A stretch of 43,249 bases of DNA, from positions 1-43,249 of the forward strand of contig JABDFX010000015.1 of NCBI GenBank assembly GCA_013286315.1, read 5' to 3'. Position numbers and translations under genes: made by a program. This stretch comes from Bacteroidota bacterium. GTDB lineage: Bacteria; Bacteroidota; Bacteroidia; Chitinophagales; Chitinophagaceae. Below, in pieces: positions 6,885 through 15,410 of the stretch (its first letter is position 1; each line of letters starts with the position of its first letter). The notes below the pieces were generated by a model. It was not told where the DNA came from. It was given only the letters and a program-made list of their open reading frames with translations, and searched no databases.

Positions 6885-8363
6885 TCAAGCAGAAATTATT
6901 TTCAATAATTCCCGGCCCTCCCGTACAACGATATGAATGACTTCCTGAATATCTTTTTCGGTTGTGCGGAAATTGACAATACAGGCCCGCAAACAAAATT
7001 TCGCTTTAATAACTGCATTGGAAAGAAATGCCTCACCCTTTTGTTGAATGAGGTTTAACAATTTTTCATTCAAATGATTCAACTCCTCATCGTTCATTTT
7101 TCGTCCATCGGGAACCGGACCGACATATCTGAAAGTGGTTATACTTAAATTTTGACTGACCGCTTCCAGTTCAGGATGTTTGTCTGCGAGCGAAAACATC
7201 TGTTGCGACAATCGAATGTCTTCTCCAATGAGTTTTTCATATCCACTGCGTCCCAGGTGTTGCAGGCTTGTCCAGACTTTCAGCGCCCTGAATCCCCTTG
7301 AATTTTGCAGTCCGTACTCATAGTAGTTAATGCCGGCAGGACCATCTTCTATATTGAAATTATAATAGACCGGATGCGACGAGAAAGTTTCGGTGAGGTG
7401 ATTCGGATCTTTTACCAATACACATCCCGCTTCCAAAGGGCTGTAAAGCCATTTGTGCGGATCGATGGCAATGGAGTCGGCTTCCCTGATTCCTTCAAAA
7501 AGATGTGAATGAGATGACACGGCCGCTGCCGGCATACCATACGCCCCATCCACGTGAAACCACAGCGCGTATTTTTTGCAGATAGATGCGATAACTTTTA
7601 AATCATCTACGGCGCCTGTGCTCACATCTCCGGCAGTGCCGATGACCATCATGGGTTTCCTGTTCTTTGAAATATCTTCCCGGATGGTTTGTTCCAGCAT
7701 TTGCGTGTCTATCTGATTGGACGCATTGACGTCGATCCAGCGAAGCGCTTCAGCGCCAGGTCCAAAACATACGACTGCCTTTTCAATCCAGGTATGGGTT
7801 GTTTTGGGACAGTACACAGTGAATGCCCGCTCTTGTGAATCAGTACCGTTCTGCGACCGCATGCCTTTCACCTTACAGGCTGTCAGGTACGCCGTAAAAT
7901 TTGCCATATTTCCTCCGCTTACCAATATTCCTCCATAAGATATATCCACGCCGATTAATTCGGCCAGCCAGCGAATCGTTTGTCTTTCTATTTGCGTGGC
8001 CATCGGACTCAAAATGTTTGCTCCTACATTGGGATTTACAATCGCAGCAAGCAAATCGGCTAAGGCACCCAGTGGCGCTGGCGAAGAAGTGATATATCCA
8101 AAAAATTTGGGGTGCCCGTTCAGGAGTGAGTGATTAAAAAGCAGCTCACGGGCTTCGGCTAAAATCTTATCCGGCGATTCACCGCTTTCGGGCAGGCTCC
8201 GGTCCCCCAGGCGGGCTTTCAAAACAGCAGGTGACTCCCCGGTGGTAACAGCACGACTATTTATGCCTGCTAAAAAATCCCCGATCTGATCGATCAGCTG
8301 ATGTCCCAGTTCCTTGAATTTTTCTGAATCTATATTAATTACCGGGTTCCTGGAATCTTGCAT
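6885..8363 (-). CDS. PLP-dependent group II amino-acid decarboxylase
   Basis: 492 residues, the normal length for the group II decarboxylase family (aromatic-L-amino-acid, glutamate and related decarboxylases). The PLP lysine is K304 in DPHKWLYSP; D272 in HVDGAYG is the residue that pairs with the pyridine nitrogen; H190 in KTTHTWIEKA is the expected ring-stacking histidine. Other family blocks are NGHPKFFGYITSSPAP at 82-97 and SGGNMANFTAYLTA at 149-162. The substrate cannot be read from the sequence; the aromatic or tyrosine decarboxylase branch is my best guess. It stands alone, with 56 bases separating it from the downstream GNAT gene on the same strand, so cotranscription is possible. Confidence 0.85.
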   Translation of the reverse strand: MQDSRNPVINIDSEKFKELGHQLIDQIGDFLAGINSRAVTTGESPAVLKARLGDRSLPESGESPDKILAEARELLFNHSLLNGHPKFFGYITSSPAPLGALADLLAAIVNPNVGANILSPMATQIERQTIRWLAELIGVDISYGGILVSGGNMANFTAYLTACKVKGMRSQNGTDSQERAFTVYCPKTTHTWIEKAVVCFGPGAEALRWIDVNASNQIDTQMLEQTIREDISKNRKPMMVIGTAGDVSTGAVDDLKVIASICKKYALWFHVDGAYGMPAAAVSSHSHLFEGIREADSIAIDPHKWLYSPLEAGCVLVKDPNHLTETFSSHPVYYNFNIEDGPAGINYYEYGLQNSRGFRALKVWTSLQHLGRSGYEKLIGEDIRLSQQMFSLADKHPELEAVSQNLSITTFRYVGPVPDGRKMNDEELNHLNEKLLNLIQQKGEAFLSNAVIKAKFCLRACIVNFRTTEKDIQEVIHIVVREGRELLKIISA

Positions 8364-8413
8364 ATAAATTTTATTGTAACGAATTTACACATCCGGCGAT
8401 GGTGGTCATCGGT

Positions 8414-8536
8414 TACCATGACCATTTTTCATTATCAAACTTGTTAGAAACAGACGCCAACAGACTAATAACTACGTAAAGAAATATTTTCAGTCCTTTC
8501 ATATCTCCCGGATGACTGTACGAATATATGCAAGTA
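8414..8536. pseudogene. Mosaic scar: mazE 3' end joined to 5' end of the small membrane gene
   Basis: Two segments with clear sources are fused. Bases 8414-8458 match 4235-4280 (3' end of mazE overlapping the mazF start) with only scattered mismatches; both start TACCATGACCATT and share TTATCAAACTTGTT. Bases 8459-8536 match 5576-5650 (first codons and upstream region of the 76-residue membrane protein) almost perfectly, sharing TTTTCAGTCCTTTCATATCT. Both keep the orientation they have at the source, and the roughly 1.3 kb between the two sources is missing. It lies just upstream of the decarboxylase start and ahead of the lipoprotein gene. Confidence 0.8.
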
Positions 8537-8611
8537 CCGTTTTACCAGGTTAGGCTTAGCTAAGTAATTACCCTTATATTAAAGATTGATGATTCTGATT
8601 ACATTTGAAAT

Positions 8612-9661
8612 ATGACTAAACCCCTGACTGCCTCATTTCTGATTCTTGCCTTTGTTTCCTGCACATTTACAACTACAAGGCAGGGCCATGCATTCGTAAA
8701 TGAAACTTTGATGGAAAATCAGATACAGACCGTGCAGCCCGCTAAAAATATTGAGATGGGCGTCCAGATTACTAATGGCCGGGATTCGATGATCATTATT
8801 AACCTGGAGGTTGATTCGAAAATACCGGACGATAGCCTCAACGAGTTCAGGGCGAAGCAGGTTCTTGGCTCTATCATAACCACCATATCAGATTTGCAGG
8901 CCTATTCTTCCTGTAAAATTATTTTTAGCAAAAAATCGGGATCAAGCGTCAGTATAACCAAATCAATATTCTACCAATATCCGATAACACCTGCTTTATT
9001 AACCAATTTAAAAAATTATAAGGATTCTACAAAGACCACCGAAGGATATATTTACAAAGGATGGGTTTATAATAACGGCGATTTGGAACTTTCCATGCCT
9101 CTGATAAATGGTTGGTTCTATCCGTCAGAGGAAATGGGCTCAGTCGTTTTCTATACCATCGGATCCGACGACGTAAACCAGCTTCCCCAATACTATACTG
9201 ACCCGGAAAAAAAAGTAAGCTTTAAAGCTTTATACGCATTGAGTCCGGGCGAAACACATACTATTTTTCATATTTGCAAATACAAAGAAAAAATTTTAGC
9301 CGGCAAGGCTATCGACAGTATCTTTTGCCCTGCTATGGAAGTTGGACTTGTGATAAACCGGTTCGCTTCAGAGGATGAATACATGAAGGCCGTCGAGCAA
9401 ATCGTGCTTTCCAAAGAATTACCAGCTAACAGAATCCACTCCTTCCCTTTAGGAGATATTGTGTTCCGCGGTATTCAGAAAGGTATTGTTCTGAAAAGCG
9501 GGAAAACAATCCATCAACTCTGGATGATGAAACAATTCCGACGTGTAAGCCTGGTTATAAATATGATTTATCTGAACGATAAGGAATTGGAGGAAATGAT
9601 GCAGACGCTCAATAAAATTAAAATTACCCCAAACAGTGTTGATTTGATAAGTGGCCGCTAG
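8612..9661 (+). CDS. Lipoprotein of unknown function
   Basis: 349 residues with a signal peptide MTKPLTASFLILAFVSC whose lipobox puts the lipidated cysteine at C17. The mature protein is soluble alpha/beta without recognisable motifs. Several stretches alternate hydrophobic and polar residues (for example SMIIINLEVDSK and IVLKSGKTIHQLWMMK), suggesting beta sheets. I do not recognise the family. A TACATTTG element (8600-8607) sits five bases before the ATG. It resembles a -7 box, but without a TTG at the right distance it is weak. The gene ends eight bases before the convergent VOC gene. Confidence 0.6.
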   Translation: MTKPLTASFLILAFVSCTFTTTRQGHAFVNETLMENQIQTVQPAKNIEMGVQITNGRDSMIIINLEVDSKIPDDSLNEFRAKQVLGSIITTISDLQAYSSCKIIFSKKSGSSVSITKSIFYQYPITPALLTNLKNYKDSTKTTEGYIYKGWVYNNGDLELSMPLINGWFYPSEEMGSVVFYTIGSDDVNQLPQYYTDPEKKVSFKALYALSPGETHTIFHICKYKEKILAGKAIDSIFCPAMEVGLVINRFASEDEYMKAVEQIVLSKELPANRIHSFPLGDIVFRGIQKGIVLKSGKTIHQLWMMKQFRRVSLVINMIYLNDKELEEMMQTLNKIKITPNSVDLISGR

Positions 9662-9669
9662 TGTCACAT

Positions 9670-10092
9670 TTAGGAATCTGCTCTAAAAATCCACGATACG
9701 CTGTATTTATCTGTGAATTGTCCATAAATGCCCATCGGCAATTTATTTAGTTCGATAAAGGTTCTTTTGTCCTTGTCTGCGCCCACTGCAAGTTTATCGA
9801 AAACAGTTTTTAACTCATCATAGGTTTGCCCTGTCATGTAAATACTAAAAGTATTCCCTTGTCTTGGTTCCAAAGTCGGAGAGGCCATCCAATCCGTAGC
9901 CGAAAAATCGATTTGATTATTTTTCAGCTGAGCGTATATAATTCTATTATGCTTTTCCTCGGGGAATTGTGCTTTCATAGGTGTATCGCGCAACTTGATA
10001 AGGGTTAGTTCTCCGCCAAGGCAACTTTGGTAAAAGGTCATTGCCTCAGCACAATTTCCATTAAATAAAAGAAAGGGAGCAGTGTGTAACAT
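9670..10092 (-). CDS. PhnB-like VOC family protein
   Basis: 140 residues of the vicinal-oxygen-chelate fold, PhnB-like branch. Family marks are PFLLFNGNCAEAMTFYQSCLGGEL at the N-terminus, NNQIDFSATDW in the middle, SIYMTGQTYDELKTVFDKL, and the end GIYGQFTDKYSVSWIF, the classic G.FTDKYGV.W block. Such proteins are often annotated as glyoxalase or demethylubiquinone-methyltransferase-like, but the real activity is generally unknown. Length is normal. It is followed on the same strand, after a gap, by a methyltransferase gene. Confidence 0.85.
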   Translation of the reverse strand: MLHTAPFLLFNGNCAEAMTFYQSCLGGELTLIKLRDTPMKAQFPEEKHNRIIYAQLKNNQIDFSATDWMASPTLEPRQGNTFSIYMTGQTYDELKTVFDKLAVGADKDKRTFIELNKLPMGIYGQFTDKYSVSWIFRADS

Positions 10093-10226
10093 ATTTTTTG
10101 TTTTTTTAATAAAGTATCAATCTTCCTGCCAGGCAATGCTTCACCGTTACACTATTAACAATCCATCAGGTTCAAATTGGACATCGCCACAATAAAAAAC
10201 ATCAAATTTTATTGAGCTTACGCCCA

Positions 10227-10835
10227 TCAGCGTTTTTGAACACACCAGGTAGTCATGCACCGCATATTCTGAACATTAGTGGTTTTTATCGGCTCATATA
10301 ATTCTCCGAACTCATGAGTATATGCGAGTAACATTTGTTCATTTACCAGAAAGCGTTCCGAGCCATCGGGCAGCAAATATCGCCTGTTGCCCAAAGGCCT
10401 GACCAGTTCTTCGATACCCATGTCAGAAGCGAGCCTCGCAAAAAAATAGCCTCCGGATTTTAAAACCCTGAATATCGACGACAGCATGTTGTAAAAATGT
10501 TGTTCATCACGGGCAAAGTGAAGTACTGCACTGCAAATAATTAAATCAAATGATGCATCGTCATAAGGCAGACTTTCCGCGGTGCAAACCATAAAATTTT
10601 CTAAAGAATTTTTTGGCGCAAGCTCAGCCGATAATTGTTTAACGGCTTCAATTGCCTGCGGTGCCGTATCAATGCCAAAAACTTCGTAACCATTCCGTAA
10701 GAAGTAACGTAGATTTCTTCCGCTGCCACATCCCACGTCCAGTACTTTATTCAGGTTATCGTAACGGGCCTTGAGTAATTGGTCGAAAAGGTAAATATCA
10801 ATATTGCCAAATGTTTCGTGAAGTGTATTGTGCAT
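10227..10835 (-). CDS. Class I SAM-dependent methyltransferase
   Basis: 202 residues. SAM motif I is VLDVGCGSGRNL at residues 31-42, motif II ends in FGIDTAPQAIE with the ribose-binding D, and motif IV/post-II is SFDLIICSAVLHFA, the methyltransferase type 11 arrangement. The C-terminal region is ordinary alpha/beta without an added domain. The substrate is unknown; small-molecule rather than nucleic-acid modification is typical of this branch. No operon partner can be identified. Confidence 0.82.
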   Translation of the reverse strand: MHNTLHETFGNIDIYLFDQLLKARYDNLNKVLDVGCGSGRNLRYFLRNGYEVFGIDTAPQAIEAVKQLSAELAPKNSLENFMVCTAESLPYDDASFDLIICSAVLHFARDEQHFYNMLSSIFRVLKSGGYFFARLASDMGIEELVRPLGNRRYLLPDGSERFLVNEQMLLAYTHEFGELYEPIKTTNVQNMRCMTTWCVQKR

Positions 10836-10917
10836 CAGTCGAACTTGATATCAGTAGTTAGAGCGCAGGCTATTTACCAGATTCGTCATCGCTGTTCTTT
10901 CATAATCATGGCCCTGT

Positions 10918-11274
10918 TTAATATTCCTTTATTAATACTTCGGTAGGAATATTTAAAGAGCTATTGAGCTTTCGAATCATGTCGAGAGACAATTTCCTTT
11001 TCATAGTCAGAATTTCGCTTACCCGGCTTTTGAAACCAATAACATTTGCCAGATCAGTCTGATTATACCCAAGCTGTTCCATTCTGAATTTAATTGCCTC
11101 AATGGGATGGGGAAAATCAATGGCAAAATGAGCTGATTCATATTTTTCTATCAGTATTGCCAGAATTTCCAGTTCATCACCTTCAGGTGTACCTGGTTTT
11201 GAATCAAATATCTTTTCCATCCTTGACATGGCAAGATTGTAATCTTTCTTAGTTTTTAACGGTTTGATATTCAT
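10918..11274 (-). CDS. higA: HigA-type antitoxin (XRE HTH)
   Basis: About 118 residues from the ATG at 11274 (MNIKPLKTKKDYNLAMSRM); a start 30 bases upstream is possible but would overlap the toxin more. The N-terminal half is helical and matches HigA-family antitoxins (KPLKTKKDYNLAMSRMEKIF, then PGTPEGDELEILAILIEKYE). The C-terminal half is an XRE-type helix-turn-helix: LGYNQTDLANVIGFKSRVSEILTMKR. The toxin stop (11276-11278) and this ATG are one base apart, so the genes are translationally coupled, with toxin first as in classic higBA operons. It should bind the dyad upstream of higB. Confidence 0.87.
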   Translation of the reverse strand: MNIKPLKTKKDYNLAMSRMEKIFDSKPGTPEGDELEILAILIEKYESAHFAIDFPHPIEAIKFRMEQLGYNQTDLANVIGFKSRVSEILTMKRKLSLDMIRKLNSSLNIPTEVLIKEY

Positions 11275-11275
11275 T

Positions 11276-11569
11276 TCAAATATTATTTGCGTCGATTTTA
11301 TCATACTGGCTATGGGTGCCGATAAATCTGATCCAAACTATACCATAATCATAGTTAATCCTCACAATTAACCGATAATTATTTCCCTTTATATTGAACA
11401 CCACCCGGTTGTTTTCAAGGATACTGGCAGTCGGATAATCTTTCTTTATACTTTTAGGAGATACCCATTTTGATTTTTCCGCTTCCCTGAACCAGGATTT
11501 TAACTGTTGTTTGCAATCCGGGTATTTGAACCAAAAATCCCTTAAACTCTTTTTTGCTATAACTCTCAA
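11276..11569 (-). CDS. higB: HigB-type mRNA interferase toxin
   Basis: 97 residues of the HigB toxin family (RelE-like fold, ribosome-dependent mRNA cleavage). Marks are MRVIAKKSLRDFWFKYPDC at the N-terminus, SWFREAEKSKWVSPKSIKKDYPTAS, the conserved NNRVVFNIKGNNYRLIVRI core strand, and VWIRFIGTHSQYDKID at the C-terminus with the family's FIGTHaeYDKID block. Length is typical. It is cotranscribed with the downstream antitoxin gene. Confidence 0.9.
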   Translation of the reverse strand: MRVIAKKSLRDFWFKYPDCKQQLKSWFREAEKSKWVSPKSIKKDYPTASILENNRVVFNIKGNNYRLIVRINYDYGIVWIRFIGTHSQYDKIDANNI

Positions 11570-11598
11570 GACAGGGATATTATTTTGTAAAAGTAAGA

Positions 11599-11623
11599 AA
11601 AAGTTACCAAAATGGGAACTTTT
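11599..11623. promoter_or_regulatory. Inverted repeat upstream of higBA, probable operator
   Basis: Ten-base arms AAAAGTTACC and GGGAACTTTT with one mismatch are separated by five bases, 30-54 bases upstream of the higB ATG. Position and dyad symmetry fit a HigA-binding operator; binding has not been shown. Confidence 0.55.
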
Positions 11624-11643
11624 GATTGTATATTGGTAATCAT

Positions 11644-11820
11644 GTGTCAGGTAAGAAGGATGAATTGCAAAAATACTTAGGCAAAATACCGGTCAAAGTG
11701 GATAACACCCTTCCCGGATGCGTAACTACCGCATTGCATTACCCAAAGTTTGCGCGATGAATTACTATTGGTGGACGAATTACTTGAAAGCATTCTGGAT
11801 TTAATTTAACTTCAAGAGAG
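11644..11820 (+). other. Short coding relic between higBA promoter and repeat array
   Basis: The 351-base gap between higB and the M1 gene stop holds no intact gene. Two short open frames look coding-like: a 39-codon stretch from a GTG at 11644 (SGKKDELQKYLGKIPVKVD at its start) ending at a TGA at 11758-11760, and, in another frame across that stop, RDELLLVDELLESILDLI to about 11808. They could be pieces of one decayed small gene. No family is recognised. Confidence 0.25.
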
Positions 11821-11852
11821 ATTCGTTAACACCCAGGTTCTGCTCGCGGATC

Positions 11853-11922
11853 CTGCGCCTTGCCTTAGCCTTCGCCTTACGCCTTAGCCTTAGCCTTGCG
11901 CCTTGGCCTTACGCCTTAGCCT
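11853..11922. repeat. Mixed hexamer/heptamer tandem array (TAGCCT / TACGCCT units)
   Basis: About eleven short units alternate between six bases (TAGCCT, TTGCCT, TCGCCT) and seven bases (TACGCCT, TGCGCCT). The array ends on the stop codon of the M1 aminopeptidase gene (11921-11923), so like the heptamer array at 1375 it touches a gene's 3' end. Unit sequence differs between the two arrays. Mixed unit length suggests slippage together with indels. Confidence 0.85.
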
Positions 11923-14377
11923 ACTTCATCTGCCCCCTGATATAATCCGCCTGTTCCGTTAAACCCTCCGCTGCTTTTTGATCTGTCAGTTCTTTGAGGG
12001 CCTTGTCAATGTTCGCGTGTACCTGCCGGCTGTCACGTTTATTTTTATCGGCGAAAGCAACGATCTGATCAACCGCTTTTTTTAGCTGCCCGTTATCTTT
12101 TACTTTGTTAAGATATTTTATATAAGCGACGGAAGTCAGCGTTTTGGAGGCCATCTCCATGCTCTCGTAGTTATCGTATAGCAAGGCCGCATCGCTTTCA
12201 TTTCCATAATTAGACAATACGTTTTGTATTGCGATGGATGACCTGCCCCTGGGCCCTTCCTTCACCAGTTTGCGGGCGATATCCACAGCATTGACCGAAT
12301 CTATCAGTGCCAGCGCCTCGAGGCCACGGCCTTCAACAGAGTAGGAGGAATCTGTAGTTGCTTTTAAAAAAAGAGGTTTATATTTTTCATTTTTGAAACT
12401 GCCAAGAAATTCAATGGCAAGACTTCTCACAATTTTATTGGAATCACCGGCCGCCATCTTTTCCAGGACGGGTTCCAGATAACTCAGTGCAGGATCTGCT
12501 TTATAACCCAACGCGTCAAGTGTAGCCTGTCTTACTTTATAAAAAGGATCAGCCAGAGCCGTCAGCAGTAATTTATGTGCTTCGACATTATCGGGATGTT
12601 TCGCATAGTACAGAACGGCTTCCACTTTATCAGCATACATGCCTGCATGCCGGTATTGAAAAATATAATTCTCGAGACTCTTATCGTCGTGCTTTTCACA
12701 GACAACGATTTTATCTCCGTCCACATTGATCAGGGAAGGTCGTTTTTTATAGGAAAACACAAAGCTGTCTGCAGCATTCTGAATCCAGACCATATGCCGG
12801 GTTTTCACATCTCCCTCATATACATCAATGGCCAGCGGTATCCGGAATATTTTTCCTGTTTGTTGTGTTTGTTTTATAATCACGGTGGCGCGGCCGGCCG
12901 CATCATCATAAGCATAACTGATATCAAAAACCGGATGACCACTTCCATAATACCATTGGTTCCAATACCAGTTCAGGTCCTGACCCGTCACTTCTTCGAA
13001 GGCCAGTCGCAGATTCTGTGCTTCGGCAGATTTGAATTGATTAGTCCTCAGGTAAAGATTTAGTGATTTATAAAACGCGCTGTCTCCCAGATAATTTTTC
13101 AGCATATTCAGAATTAGTCCACCCTTATTGTACGACACGAAGTCAAACACATCCTCCCTTTGAGCATAATAAAAACGAACGAGGTCACGCCTGGAAAAGG
13201 CAGTATCCGAAAGATATGATTTCATCTGATCATAGACCAGGGCATCTCCGGCTTCCCTGCCGTGCTTATAAGTGACCCAAATGAATTCACCAAAGCGGGC
13301 AAAGGATTCATTCAGGGTAATATTACTCCAGCTTTCTGCGGTCACCAGGTCCCCAAACCACTGATGAAATAATTCATGCGCCACGACTTGCTCAGCACGA
13401 TTTCCATCGGTCAATTCCCGGGCATTCTGCTGGAAGGTCGAACTATGTAAGGTCGCCGTTGTGTTTTCCATCGCACCGCTCACATAATCCCGGGCCGTCA
13501 TCTGCGCATATTTATTCCATGGAAATTCTACGCCGAGTGTTTTGGAATAGAAAGCCATCATCTCGGGTGTAAGACCGAAAATTCTTCTGGCCATCGGTTC
13601 ATATTCTTTCTCCAAATAATAATTCACTTCTTTGTCTTTATAGTGGTCCTTTACAATGGCATAATCACCTACACCGAAGAAAAATAAATAGGGTGCATGC
13701 GGAAGATCCATTTTCCAGTCATCCGTACGTGTGCCATTCCCATTTTCTTTACTGCTGATCAGTTTCCCATTGGAAAGGGAAACATATTTTGAAGGAACCG
13801 TCAGTATGATTTCTTCCGTAGTTTTTTGATTAGGACGATCGATCGTGGGGAACCAGGCAGAGTTTGATTGCGATTCTCCCTGGGTCCATACTTCTATCGG
13901 TTTGTTTTTTTCCGTTCCTTTTGGATTGATAAAATACAATCCTTTGGCTTCGATGATCGCTGCACTACCCGCTGCCCTGAGATCATTCGGTTTGGCCGTA
14001 TAATCAATGTATATCGTGTACGGCTCTTTGCTGGTATAGAACCTGTTCAGGAATATTTTCAATATCATTCCGTCGTACACAAATTTTAGTGGCTTAGGGC
14101 CCGCGTTACTGACAATGGCGATCTGATGAATATCCATCCCCTGGGCATCCAGCAACAAGGAATCGGTGGCATAGAAATGAGGTTTCAGGGTGATCCAGGC
14201 TTTTCCCATGAGCCAGGCTTTATCATAATCCAGTTTGATCTCCAGTTTGGTATGAACGAGATCATGCAGTTTGGTCGCTGTGGCGCGGTATTCGGATATA
14301 TTTTTTTCGGGTGAATCCTGGGCATGTACAGATAATACAGAAACAAAAGCCCAAATCAGGAGCAGTACAGTTCTCAT
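11921..14377 (-). CDS. M1 family zinc aminopeptidase
   Basis: 818 residues, exported (signal peptide MRTVLLLIWAFVSVLSVHAQ, cleavage near 20). It should remove N-terminal residues from peptides in the periplasm or outside the cell. The exopeptidase motif is GAMEN at 301-305. The zinc site is HELFHQW (H334, E335, H338) with the distal ligand E357 in LNESFA. The N-terminal beta-sandwich precedes residue about 230. After the helical catalytic domain the last ~230 residues form HEAT-like repeats (for example DPFYKVRQATLDALGYK and GRGLEALALIDS) that cap the active site in this family. The order of domains and the length are normal. Its stop codon touches the tandem repeat at 11853-11922. Confidence 0.93.
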   Translation of the reverse strand: MRTVLLLIWAFVSVLSVHAQDSPEKNISEYRATATKLHDLVHTKLEIKLDYDKAWLMGKAWITLKPHFYATDSLLLDAQGMDIHQIAIVSNAGPKPLKFVYDGMILKIFLNRFYTSKEPYTIYIDYTAKPNDLRAAGSAAIIEAKGLYFINPKGTEKNKPIEVWTQGESQSNSAWFPTIDRPNQKTTEEIILTVPSKYVSLSNGKLISSKENGNGTRTDDWKMDLPHAPYLFFFGVGDYAIVKDHYKDKEVNYYLEKEYEPMARRIFGLTPEMMAFYSKTLGVEFPWNKYAQMTARDYVSGAMENTTATLHSSTFQQNARELTDGNRAEQVVAHELFHQWFGDLVTAESWSNITLNESFARFGEFIWVTYKHGREAGDALVYDQMKSYLSDTAFSRRDLVRFYYAQREDVFDFVSYNKGGLILNMLKNYLGDSAFYKSLNLYLRTNQFKSAEAQNLRLAFEEVTGQDLNWYWNQWYYGSGHPVFDISYAYDDAAGRATVIIKQTQQTGKIFRIPLAIDVYEGDVKTRHMVWIQNAADSFVFSYKKRPSLINVDGDKIVVCEKHDDKSLENYIFQYRHAGMYADKVEAVLYYAKHPDNVEAHKLLLTALADPFYKVRQATLDALGYKADPALSYLEPVLEKMAAGDSNKIVRSLAIEFLGSFKNEKYKPLFLKATTDSSYSVEGRGLEALALIDSVNAVDIARKLVKEGPRGRSSIAIQNVLSNYGNESDAALLYDNYESMEMASKTLTSVAYIKYLNKVKDNGQLKKAVDQIVAFADKNKRDSRQVHANIDKALKELTDQKAAEGLTEQADYIRGQMK

Positions 14378-14423
14378 GTGTGTAAGAAAATTTCATAAAT
14401 ATAGGCACTTCAAGTCCAATCAT

Positions 14424-14435
14424 TTCGTTAACGAA
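14424..14435. promoter_or_regulatory. 12-base palindrome TTCGTTAACGAA upstream of the M1 gene
   Basis: A perfect dyad about 47 bases upstream of the aminopeptidase ATG, between that gene and the truncated barrel gene. A regulator-binding site is possible, but a palindrome of this length can also arise by chance. Confidence 0.3.
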
Positions 14436-14475
14436 TTCCGCATTTTAATTAAATTGATAACGGTCATTCTGTTGT

Positions 14476-14886
14476 TCACTTTCGGATGATTTTTCCTTTG
14501 GTCACGAGGGCGATGGAAAAAGTAGATGTATGCATCGATTCTTCGGGTTCGGGATGGTTTATTATATTGGATATACCTGCCCTGTACCTTGCAGAAATAC
14601 CAAGCCCCATAGGCAAATAATATTCTGCTCCAACGATCCCTCCGAAATCTCCCACTGTATAGTCTCTTTTATCCTCATGAATTTCCCCACCCCAGCCTTT
14701 AACTGTTGCGGCTAGCAGGAAACCATAAGAAGGCCCGGCATAAACAGCAAACCCGCTATTTTTAAATTGATATTTGGGCAATACTGCCATCGTGAAATAA
14801 GGCAAATAAGTTTTTATATTGGCCAGCTGGCCTCCGGAATTATTATCCACGCTGTCATATTGCCAACCCATGCCATCATACGCCAA
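14476..14886 (-). pseudogene. N-terminally truncated outer-membrane beta-barrel protein (PorT-like)
   Basis: The open frame encodes about 136 residues typical of the second half of an eight-stranded outer-membrane barrel: YFTMAVLPKYQF, GFAVYAGPSYGFLL, YTVGDFGGIVGAEYYLPMGLG and ISARYRAGISNI, alternating aromatic strands joined by short turns. There is no ATG at the front and no signal peptide. An in-frame TAG lies six codons upstream of the TTG at 14884-14886. Full-length relatives carry a signal peptide and two or three more strands, so about 60-80 residues are missing. The upstream frames do not rescue it. I call it a gene remnant. Confidence 0.6.
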
Positions 14887-15087
14887 TTCAGGAAAACGAC
14901 TCTATATTCGTGCTGTCAATTTCGGCGAACGATGAAAAACCTAATTGCCCTGTTCTCATTACTGGAACATGTTAAAGTGAAATGGCGAACGATTTTACCG
15001 GCCATCTTATTAAACTGAAAGATTTAAAGATGATCGGCAAATTGAAATCATGTCGATTTTTACTTGTAACGATATTAATACTCAATA

Positions 15088-15390
15088 GTGAAGAATTTCA
15101 ATTATCGTATATTTATTGTTGCGACAAATGTTTTTGGACTTCTGGCAAGTTTTGCCTTTATAAACTCAGTATCTTTTTTTGAAGGAACATCGGGAAACGG
15201 GTCTTTTGTAGAATTGACATCCTGGTCGCTGTACTTTTTTTGGTTTCCGGTAAATAGTATTTTGTCACTATTCAATGTCGGATTTTTTCCTTTGTACATT
15301 ATAGGATTCATCATAGACTGCGTTTTTTATGGTCTGTTGACCGAAAGAATATTTTCATTGTTTAAAAAAACAAAAACCCCCAATAGGTAA
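15088..15390 (+). CDS. Small integral membrane protein, unknown
   Basis: 100 residues from a GTG; an in-frame TAA lies three codons upstream, so no longer form exists. Three hydrophobic segments are visible (about 8-26, 45-63 and 68-86), ending in a basic tail FKKTKTPNR. No family is recognised. It stands 20 bases upstream of a frameshifted gene on the same strand and could share its transcript. Confidence 0.45.
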   Translation: MKNFNYRIFIVATNVFGLLASFAFINSVSFFEGTSGNGSFVELTSWSLYFFWFPVNSILSLFNVGFFPLYIIGFIIDCVFYGLLTERIFSLFKKTKTPNR

Positions 15391-15410
15391 AAGGAAAATA
15401 TAATTAGATA

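Noticed and set aside
8600-8607. TACATTTG as promoter of the 8612 lipoprotein
   Set aside because: It matches the -7 consensus, but no TTG lies 19-21 bases upstream and it is only five bases from the ATG, so not annotated as a promoter.
12575-13275. Plus-strand open frames inside the M1 aminopeptidase gene
   Set aside because: Antisense shadows of a gene with complete catalytic motifs.
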